Shown: piece by piece, positions 55,134 through 64,000 of the stretch
How positions within the stretch are numbered: the stretch's first letter is position 1
How the letters are laid out: each line of letters begins with the position of its first letter
Assembly: GCA_013423325.1 (NCBI GenBank)
Contig: BLJB01000070.1
Location: 1-64,000 of the forward strand
Direction: 5' to 3'
Length of the DNA: 64,000 nucleotides
Origin: Usnea hakonensis
Taxonomy: Eukaryota; Ascomycota; Lecanoromycetes; Lecanorales; Parmeliaceae
Made by a program: the position numbers and the translations under genes
Notes under the pieces: model-generated
The model's database searches: none
What the model saw: only the letters and a program-made list of their open reading frames with translations
What the model was told of the DNA's origin: nothing

Positions 55134-55730
55134 ATGGGTAAAGTCCACGTACGTACTTGCCATCGCTCCGAACCAGGTCAACGCCTACTCACTCTCATCT
55201 TCTTTCAGGGGTCTCTTGCCCGTGCAGGCAAGGTTAAATCGCAAACTCCAAAGGTACCATACCCATACGTCTACAAATCCTTTCCTTCTCCGTCACAAGC
55301 ACATACGTCCCATATGGACGCTTTGCCCATCTCTAGCCGTCTGAGAGGACTCATTGCGACCTTCTTCCGTTCAATTTTCACATTCGGTCATGGGATGATT
55401 GCTAACGAATCCGGCGATGACAGGTCGAGCCCCAAGAGAAGAAAAAGACGCACGTACCTCCCTTTCGGCCTCTTTCTCTCATCCAAACCCTAACCTCATC
55501 ACAGACCAAAAGGGCGCGCCAAGAAGAGAATTACCTACACTAGGCGGTTCGTGAACGTTACTATGACTGGGGGCAAGAGAAAGGTGCGTCTCAAACATGC
55601 CCTCTCCTTCAAAGATGATGGGCGCTGCTTGGTGGCAAGTAGTAGATTGGGGAAGACAGACTGTTGTGTGCAAAGTTTAGAAGTTTTCTGACGTGCCTGG
55701 CCCCAGATGAACCCCAACCCTACTGCTTGA
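55134..55730 (+). CDS. RPS30: 40S ribosomal protein eS30
   Basis: Small basic protein of the 40S subunit. Five exons: 55134-55148, 55209-55253, 55424-55449, 55505-55583, 55707-55730, giving 62 residues, the standard length. The product reads MGKVHGSLARAGKVKSQTPK then VEPQEKKKTPKGRAKKRITY then TRRFVNVTMTGGKRKMNPNP and TA. There is no ubiquitin-like (FUBI) fusion, as is normal in fungi. Intron 2 (170 bp) has a GCTAAC branch site. Intron 3 (55450-55504) cannot use the nearby GT (it would shift frame to a stop); the conserved KKKTPKGRAKKR requires the GC donor ac|gcacgt and acceptor atcacag, with a CCTAAC branch site. The high intron density is typical of ribosomal protein genes. Confidence 0.95.
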
Positions 55731-56793
55731 GCAACGGCTGGAAGATGTGGTGGAGACCTTGGTGGAAGATGGCATATACTTTAGCATGGATGACTGGAAA
55801 TTGATGGATCAGTCTATACGGAGGCTATGTTATTTCATGGCAGCAGTGAGAATACATGGGATCTCACACTAGTCTCTGAAATTCACGTCAAGCATGATTG
55901 AAAGAATTGCAAGAATGTTATAGAGCCATGATGAATAGGCTATCCTTTTGTGATATCATCATCCTCCGTTTCCACCCGCTACAAGGCCCGAGATCCAAGG
56001 TATCATACAAGATGTGGAAAATTGCTCAACGGCCCCCGAACAATGATGAACGCCAAAAGAAAGGGAAACTATCAAGAGCCAACTGGAACTGTCGTGATGA
56101 CTTGTCCCTGTACAGATGAACCAGATCAGAACTCGCTGGATAAACCGAAACCATGACAAAATTGTAGCAATGCCGCGGTAGTGCCAGCTCATATTGTGAG
56201 AAAGGCGTGCATGGCTTAGTAGAAAGAGCACAGTGGAAGCTCGTTGCCTTGCGTTGTAAATGAGGGTGCCATTTTGCTCGGCCGTAGAGCTTTCTATTGC
56301 CCTGAGAAGTGGATTGCAAGAAATTTTCGAGGGCATTGGCACGGGTGAAAGGTTGCTCATACTCGTAGTCGGTGCATTGGTAGCGGTTCGATACGCTCTG
56401 CTTGTTTCCTATAACCCTCGGCGCTCCGCCAGGTATTTCGAAACCGAAGGGCCAGTCCTTCATTTCTCCTCGGAGGGTATTTATCAAAAGAATTCGATGG
56501 GTCAGTCTCGCTTGCGCTTATGGGCCAGCACCGCCATTGCGCATAAACTTAGTCGAAACGGATCTGAACCGGAACTAAAACCCAACGTCTGCGACGTCCA
56601 CATCCAGCCAAGCTCTTATCGATAGCTTGTATCGAAAGAGCCCGCGATGAAACCTTTGAAGCTTCAAGACTGAAAAATATGGTCTGAAGATCTGCCCCCC
56701 AAATCGACGCATAGGAAACCCTAAGCGGCGATTTACTACTGCCTTGTTGTAGGACCGTGCGGACATATTCGCGATACACAATTTTGCGTCCAC
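55731..56793. other. Convergent intergenic region; no gene seen
   Basis: About 1 kb between eS30 (+) and the Zn2Cys6 gene (-). Opposed frames at 56026-56625 lack domains and are not called. Confidence 0.5.
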
Positions 56794-58187
56794 TCATTGG
56801 AGATCCGCATCGGCGTAGATGATTGCAGGCTCGCCACCATAGTGAGGTCCAAAATCCTCTTCTTGGACTTTTGCCAAGATCGTTGGCTCCGAGTACCACT
56901 GATCTGGTCCCTTAGTCACAAGCGAGCTATTGGGAAGAGAGCCCCACGTGGTCGGAGCTCCCCAATGTTGCAGAGGTGAAGTCGAGACTGGAGCCGAAAG
57001 CGGCGTCATGTGCGCCTCGGAAATCGATGTATTGGAAGAGTTGTTGCTTGTTTGCAATGACGGCGGATGCATATCTGATACACTTCTTCTGTAATCCATA
57101 GAAGCAGAATGAGGATGGTAATGGTTCTGGTTTAGGAAATTGTGGGAAAGATCTTCTACGAGACCAAACGACATGGATCGCTGTGCCACGGAAGTCCATC
57201 CTGAGTCGCTCCTCGAAGGCGCAAATGAGGTGAACCTAGTCCTCGCATCGGGGGCGCTATGAATCGAACCCGTAGGCGGCGGCAGGTGAGGCGAAAACCC
57301 TGGAGTCAACGGAGAGCCAGAGTGCCTTCCCCAGTAGGCATGCGTAGAATCACCGGGCGATGAATGGCTCGCTGAAGTTGGTCCATGGTCTAGAAAAGCC
57401 GAATCCCAGGAGGGTCGATTCTGCGAAGGGAATTCGAAGACGTTTGTACCGTTCGGGCCTACGAAGGAGAGTCAGCGATGAGCGTTGGATTTTTCTCGAA
57501 TTGAATCAAACCTCACCTCTAGTCAGTGGAGAAATAAGTCCTCCGACAGATCCTCTCGATGAGGTAAATGGAGCTGAGAGGGAGGGTTGTTGAAAAGCGT
57601 TGAATTCTTCGGTGCGATCCAGGAGATACGGAAGCTGGTTTCCAGCCATAGCTGGCGAAGAATCTGACGAACTCGAGGCGATTGTGCCAGCTCTCGAGGA
57701 GGTCCGAGGTCGTCTCTCGAGCTGCGGTTGCTGATCTACGGGGAAGAAATTGCAATCCTTCTTTAGTCGTATGCAATTGGCACACCGATTGTGCGGGTCG
57801 TCCGGAGCGAGCAAGCATCTTATCTTGCGCCTTCTGCAGTGTCCTGAAATTTATGTTCAGTCAAACGTCTTCTGTGCTCATGGTAAAAAACATACCGCAC
57901 GCCACAGAGGTACGATGGTAGCCCAACTTATTCCGTCTTTTCTCCGCCAATGTCATTCCTGCATCGCAATTGGAAATACCGCGGACATTGGGAGTTGACG
58001 CCGAGCGCTTGAGTGGTGCCGAGTGTTTCCTTCGTCGTCGCTGCGAGAGCATGGCGGCGCTGGCGAGGGGCATCATGGTTGGTAGTGGTACGGAGGTGCA
58101 ATCTGCTTGGTCAAACGAGGTGGATAAGGGAACCTGCGGCTGTTGCACCTCGGCTTCGTGTGCTGGTTCTTCCGGATCTAACGCCAT
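56794..58187 (-). CDS. Zn2Cys6 binuclear cluster transcription factor
   Basis: Exons 58187-57896, 57843-57517, 57458-56794 give 427 residues. The binuclear zinc cluster is C-x2-C-x6-C-x10-C-x2-C-x6-C at about 97-129 (CGHCRRRKIRC, RCANCIRLKKDC), split by intron 1 inside the second cluster residue codon. Basic, Ser-rich sequence precedes it (SQRRRRKHSAPLKRSAST). The rest is Ser/Pro/His-rich without the fungal-specific factor domain (Fungal_trans), so this belongs to the shorter class of cluster proteins; target genes are unknown. The first intron is 52 bp and the second 58 bp, both GT-AG. An in-frame GTG at 58265 lies upstream, but ATG 58187 (MALDPEEPAHE) is the first ATG. Confidence 0.88.
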
Positions 58188-61100
58188 GACCAATTCCTTT
58201 ATATTGTGTCCCTGTATGGTAGCGAAGTGTGAGGTGGGTAGGTGAGAGCGGTATCCAAGTTTCACCCTCGAAGAAGTCCCCCGCAGTGGACTGAAAATAG
58301 AGTGTGTAAGGGCTACATGCGGCTTGAGATCATCTGCTGCAAGTCGAGTTTCAAGGGAGGCGGACTACCCTAAAGCTCGGATATCTGTTTCTAAATGGGG
58401 TCGTACTAACAAGGATTGCGGGAAGGGGGAGAAACAAAACCAAACGGTGAATTGTAACAAGTTGAAATAGCTCTCTCGACAGGAGGAAGAAGGTTTTTTT
58501 TTGGAATTTTCCAAGACAACAATGGGGCGAGACAACGTCTATATTGCAAATTGAAAGATATGGTTCATAAGGTTGTTAACGGTCCTATTCGGTTGACCCG
58601 CGCTAATGGAGGTAGGGTAGTGGCGGCGAACAGGAGTACGAGTAATGAAGGCGGTAATGGTCCAGGCCTCTTCTGGATTGGTGTCCAAGAAAATGTGCAG
58701 GAAGTCTTGTGAAAGGAGTCTCCCGACTGGACCAAGTAGCGCTGCTGTTAGGCCAAGAAGTGGAAGACCTAGTGCAATGGTCGGACAGTGCCAGGAGAGG
58801 AGCCTAGGAGGATAAGAGATGGGATAAGAGGAGAGGCCCCTGGGCTAAAGGGGGATGATGGGGTGGGGGGGAAGAGGCCGGCGGGGGGTGTGGAGATGAA
58901 GATCGATCAACGAGCTCTTAATTCTAGTGTGGATCCAAGGGCGCCATGTGCTTCGCAGGCATATTCCATGGTTCGAGACGATCACGAAACATAGTTGTTA
59001 ATAGGGAAATGATAGTAGTGTGTGCAGGGTCTGACGATGATAGTAGGATTTAGCCTGTGCAAAAAAAAAGAAAAAAGGGAAAAGGAAAAAAAAAAGGCAG
59101 TGGGTGAGGGTGCACATCAGTTGTTTCACAGAGTAAAGTAGTTTAGCTGGATCGTTGACAGTATCCAGGAGTCGAGGAGAGTGCAGGGTGTAGGCAATAG
59201 TGTAAGAGATGGTGTGGAAGGCAATAGCAGTAGCGGATCGGATATATGAAGAGAACCAACGACAGGGCTCGCTCCTGTCCAGTTTCAACAATGATAATGA
59301 TAATAATAATAATATGATTGATTTCATTTAAATCTTCATCATCATACAATAATACAGTACAGCACTTGAACTCTACTGCTCTCTTGGTTTTTCCTTCTTT
59401 TACTTACTACTATTTTTATTACCCACCGTACCGGAAACGTGTCATTTAACGATAATAATATTATTATTTTAGACAATGTAACCTCCCTCTCGCTTCATTT
59501 ACTACTAACATCACTAGTGACCATGGGTCTGGCCTCCCCAACCCTACCAACACCCTGGTACTCAACGACTCAGATTCGAGTACAGAAGCGGCATCATCCA
59601 TTTTATTGTTCAAAAACTGTGCGTCTGCGCAAGGAATATAAAGGAATGAGGAATAATCGTGGCGGTCCATTATGGTGGGGTGTCAGCTTGAATTGAAATC
59701 CTTCGTCCAATTGTCCAGCTCCTCTCTCCACCTTCCCAAAGCACGACCTTGCAGCATTGCAGGCTGAAGCGTTTGAGCGAAGCTGAAAGGTTTTACGCCA
59801 TGTTTACGCCTACTAAAGATTTCAGCGCTTCTCTTCGACAATTGTTATCACCATTGCCCGTTTTCTCCGAGCTAGGAAATGGCCGGTAACATGTGGCCTT
59901 TCTCCATGTGAAATGTTCCGATTTACTATACGTAGTATCATGAATTGATAATAGACATCGTTACTAAGTCACCAAGGTTCAGAAGTTACCAGCCGAGTAC
60001 TTGTATGTGCCACACAGCAGCTAAAAGGACAGCTAAAAGGCTAACTTGGATTCCAATCCGTTAGGCGGTTGTTTCAGTGTAGTACTCCCTCGGAGAATTC
60101 AGCGCCTCTCCGACGACCTTATTGACAATCCGATCCGGTTCCTGAATGTCGAGAATGATGCATGCATCGCTTCACCTGATCATCCTTGAAATGGTTTCAA
60201 CATGTCTTAAGTTGCGGCAGTAGGTGGTGGATATGAGGAGAAAATTGTGATTACGGTGCCTTTTTTTCTTGGCAAGGATACGAGGTACATTGACATAGCC
60301 TGATAATGATGATGATTAATTACTGTATGATGACGATGAGCCTTTTGCGTTTGCGGGTAATATTTCCAGAAAACATGGAGATCTGCATTTCCCACGTCAA
60401 ACACGTGAAAATGATCAACAGATCGACCCTCAAGCCAAAGCTAGACATAGCGTGCGCCTAATTTCGTCACATCACATCTGGGTAAAGTACCCTAAGCTAT
60501 CTGGAGACTGTTCCCAAGCGTACAAGTCAGAGTCGCCTATCCCGGGCCCCTGTCGTCGTCTGAAGATCTAGTGTGCTGCAGGTCGAACCTCGGATCGTGA
60601 ATGAGGGCCATTGGTTGTGATCACAGGCTTGAACATATGGCAGAGTTGCAGCATCAGTTGCGTTCTCAGACTGGGTTATTAAAGTTGATGATCATCATCC
60701 AACACGAGCAACTTTGCAGCCATCTCAATTCCAGTTGTGATTGGTGCGCCAGATAGAGTTAAGCGAAGACGAAGAATCATCTCGGGATCTCCACATTTCG
60801 ACTGCTCGAATCTCGGATGTTTTATCCGAAAAATTATGTCTTCCTTCTGATTTGTCAGCCTTGAACAATACCTTTTTTTCCCTCTGGGGAGAGAGGTCCA
60901 AGCCACCAAGAGTCTTGGAGAGTGGAGAGTGGAGAGCACGGAGCAGTGCGGAGTACTATACGGAGTACGGAGTAGCATAGGAGTCCATGACTGCATATCC
61001 CACTTTTATTTTACGAACACTGAATCGCCCAAATCTACGCGAATTGCCTAAAGTAAACATGATTTGTATGGAACAAAGTCAATACTAACAAGACCAGAAT

Positions 61101-64000
61101 GCTCCTTTGCATGAATCACGCGGACATGGATGTGAAGTGACCAGGAAGACTGATATCGAGACTGTAATATTTTTGTTTTTCGTTTGCTTCCTATCACTAT
61201 TTCTTGTTAAGATCGTCGTATGTCAAGAGCCACGTTCCTTTTCCCTGCTGACCACGAGCGAGATCCACGCCTCATACTACTCTATCTGGAAGTTGATCAG
61301 AATCTCGCAGCATTTACCCTTTTGGATGGTGATGCCAGCGAAGCAGATGCAGCACTTGAGGAATAGCCCGCCGGAGCAACTTGCTTCATTCGAAAGAAAC
61401 CCTGCAGATCTCAACGAGGAGGCGAACGCCAAGGAGGCCAGGGGAGGAACAGAATTATTGGACATTACGGCATTTCAATTCGCTGGAACACTCCATTCTG
61501 TGATGATGCTGAAGGTGGTTCTCCTGATTGTTTATATCTTCTTACTACGTATCAAGTTCTCGGTACCTTGCAGATAATAAGTTCTTCGGTGAATCGAATA
61601 AACAACAAAGTGCCGTCACTTGGAAGACCCAGCAGGCTGGGACCGCCATTTCCCCGCGCTTCCGTTGCCGTTCATGAGCGGGATGGAGGACTTTTACCGG
61701 GTGTCCACAGTTCGATCAGATCTAGATAATTTTCCATGGAGCGAATTATCATCATTACTCTAGTGGGCAGCGCAACGCGGTACTCCAGGTTCACACAGGT
61801 ACGGAGTAGATAACGTGATGCATCCAGCCGAGGTAGTGATATTCAACAACCCTGCAGCATGATTTCTATCTCTCGCCAGCCACCATGCAGAGGCACGTTA
61901 CATGCGCGTGTTTGAACTCCGTAGTCCGGGCGTGCGCAACAATGATATTGATCCTCGATATGGAAGGTGAGGAGGTACAGATTGGAATTTCTGTGGACTT
62001 GTGGAAATCCAGCAGGAACCGTTGAACCGAGGTCTATCACCAGAGTGGCACTGTGACTTGTCTAGCTTCGATCGACGAGGTCCGGCTCTCTGATACTCTT
62101 CTTGGTGTAATCTAGAGCTAAGTAGGTCCTCAGGAGCCTTTCCCCAGTGGGAGATGTGTGTGCCCAACATGTCACCGTCTTTGGTGCTTGTGAATTTGTG
62201 ACTTGTGAGAGAACAATGACTTGGTACGTACTACTAAAGACAGTCACTAGCTTCGAAATGAAGAATGACTAGAATACCAGCCAGTATGGCCTTCTGCCAT
62301 TGCTGCGGCTATATGCTCTCCACTACGTAACCGTCGACCATGCGTCCTGCGGCCTGCAGGAACCCATGTGGCTGCTAGGCCGTGCATTTTGGACTTACTC
62401 TAAACTACCTTACTTTATGAGATCTGGACTCGACCGGAAGCATAGTTGAAGCTAATTATCTGACACAGTGGGCTCCAGTCTACTGTCCCCAGTCCCCCAC
62501 GCTGCACAAGAAGAAGACCGGTTAACGGCAGTCGCGCACCGTCAGTCCGCCATCCTACTCCAACTTTGGACCCTAGGTACATACACCATGACTTGACATT
62601 CCCGAGATTTCTTTGTCGCATGTCGCATATGCATAGAAATTCTCCTAGAACAATTCAATTCATTAATTGATTCCTAGAATACCTGAAACGTCGGGATTCG
62701 TTTCGGTTGAGCTTAAGTAAAAGCAACCACTAATTCCTCAACGAGCCCATCAACCCTCAACCCGTTATTCCGAATGCACAAATAATACCTTACATCACCA
62801 CGAGTCAGTCAAGTCAATACCTAAAGTAGTCACAACATCTGATTTGCTTTTCGCTGTGGCTAAAAATAATCACATTGATCTACCCAAGTTTCATGAATCC
62901 TGAATACACCTCCTCTGAACGTCTGATCTTGATCCGCCCTCTCTCTAGGTTTGGATCGAGACCTCGTCGTAGGCCGCCGTGATCAATGCTCTCGAGCATC
63001 ACTACCTGATCCTATCCTCAAGTTTGGATCATTCATGTCTCATTGGTGCTACTGCATTCATTATTGTCCTAAATCTGTCTCCACTGTCGGCTGTCTCACT
63101 TGGATCCCGTGCAATTATTGTACATACTCTGCTTGCATACCTGCCTGTCTGTCTGTCTCACATCCCATGTAAACATATGGCGTGCATCATTACGCAGACC
63201 CGAGGGTAGATCGTTTTCGAGGAGACAAAACTATCTAGCTTATCGGATAAACGTTGAAGATAAGCTTGAAGATGTCGGCACTCAGCAGCAATTAAATTGT
63301 TTATCCTTCGGTGTCCCCGGCAAATGACAGACATGATATTATTATTATGTTTGGTTGACGATGTAAAGATTTGTCATTTGTTTCCGCTTGGTCTTGGAAT
63401 TGTCTCTTGATCAGGATCAGCGTGGTGATCGCTTCGGATCAAAATTCCATAAGCATCAGAACACCCTCTTCGATCTTTGCATCTGGATTAATTGTTAAGC
63501 GAGCAAGATCGGATACCCTCCCCTATTGAAGCGACATGTTCAGACTAGTCAGACTTGAGATTGGGCCTTCACTCTTCGAGAGGGGCAGAATACCCTGCTG
63601 TGCCGTGCCACTCCGTTTTGCTAATAATACTTTTATATATACGATATTCGTGCATGAAAGATTAAGTTAGAATGTACGAACATCGAGCGGAAGAAGCGCG
63701 AGTGTCACACACATCGAAACACCCTTACGTCCTTGCACCTTTCCATCTCCGCGGCCAGCCATGATGCGACCACCTGAATAAAAGACTATGGAATTCGCCG
63801 GCCCTCCTCGGTCAATAGCGTTTTCCTTGCTATTCTGCGCTCGCTCCACACGCTGAGGCTACATTGCCACATGCCCAGGATCCAGTAACCTTACACAGGT
63901 CTCCCTCCTGCTACAAGCAATTGCTATGATGACAGTTCTCACTGTTCTGGAGAAATGGCCGGAAAGCTCCTGGTGATCCAGAGGTCTCCTAAAAATCCCC
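58188..64000. other. 5.8-kb right end with no supported gene
   Basis: The first kilobase is the promoter region of the Zn2Cys6 gene. The rest contains A/T microsatellites (59045-59095, 59285-59320), a CGGAGTA cluster at 60940-60975, and many short overlapping frames. A 156-codon plus frame at 61107-61577 has two hydrophobic segments but no family match and is not called. Confidence 0.45.

Noticed and set aside
56026..56625. Opposed frames of over 100 codons downstream of the Zn2Cys6 gene
   Set aside because: Neither shows a domain; they lie in the shared 3' region of two convergent genes.
58188..58265. Longer Zn2Cys6 protein
   Set aside because: The upstream start is GTG; nuclear fungal genes rarely use it and ATG 58187 is available.
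61107..61577. 156-codon frame with two hydrophobic segments
   Set aside because: No family resemblance, no promoter-like context, and the opposite strand is also open over part of it.
1..64000. CRISPR arrays, rRNA or tRNA genes
   Set aside because: No regularly spaced repeats of the right size and no cloverleaf with a matching GGTTCGA box was found by eye; a tRNA scan could still find one.

Overview
The window is nuclear DNA of a filamentous ascomycete (Pezizomycotina). The evidence is short GT-AG introns (mostly 46-80 bp) with CTGAC/CTAAC-like branch sites, the gene set (AreA, NimA, Skt5/Chs4-type chitin synthase activator, DASH subunit Hsk3, cryptochrome-DASH, Zn2Cys6 and FlbC-like regulators), and a left flank that looks inactivated by repeat-induced point mutation (RIP). 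Protein wording suggests Leotiomycetes, but that is inference. No operon, secondary-metabolite cluster, CRISPR array, rRNA or convincing tRNA was seen.

Layout. 1-1779: RIP-destroyed remnant of a Tad-like LINE ORF1 on the minus strand, followed by an AT-rich flank to about 2.5 kb. 3.0-16.9 kb: dense housekeeping block: GFA/CENP-V-like protein (+), peroxisomal malate synthase (+), cytochrome-b assembly factor Cbp4 (-), Skt5-type chitin synthase activator (+), LigB/DODA-type dioxygenase (+), mitochondrial pyruvate carrier MPC2 (+), Nup53/35-type RRM protein (-). 17.1-17.8 kb: a 732-bp TIR element flanked by TA. 18.7-22.2 kb: cryptochrome-DASH (-) and NAC beta subunit EGD1 (-). 22.2-29.1 kb: 4 kb non-coding region, then the GATA factor AreA (+). 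30.1-34.1 kb: Hsk3 (-) and a ketopantoate reductase-family protein with a large low-complexity tail (-). 36.8-45.2 kb: NimA kinase (-) head to head with an ankyrin-BTB protein (+), then a TRP/ML-domain membrane protein (+). 45.2-50.0 kb: gene-poor. 50.0-58.2 kb: FlbC-like C2H2 factor (+), BLOC-1 CNL1-like subunit (-), ribosomal protein eS30 (+), Zn2Cys6 factor (-). 58.2-64 kb: no supported gene.

As in most fungal chromosomes the neighbours are not one pathway. Loose metabolic links are malate synthase, Cbp4 and MPC2 (carbon and mitochondrial metabolism) and AreA (nitrogen control).

The most unusual signals are in gene structure. EGD1 can be translated to the conserved RIGGKGT motif with canonical splice sites only if a single-nucleotide exon (position 22044) is recognised between two introns. 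Three of about 40 inferred introns (malate synthase, CBP4, eS30) need GC-AG boundaries, two sharing the donor GCACGT. MPC2 has a 16-nt micro-exon. All exon boundaries were inferred by eye from reading frame and family conservation; none has transcript support here.
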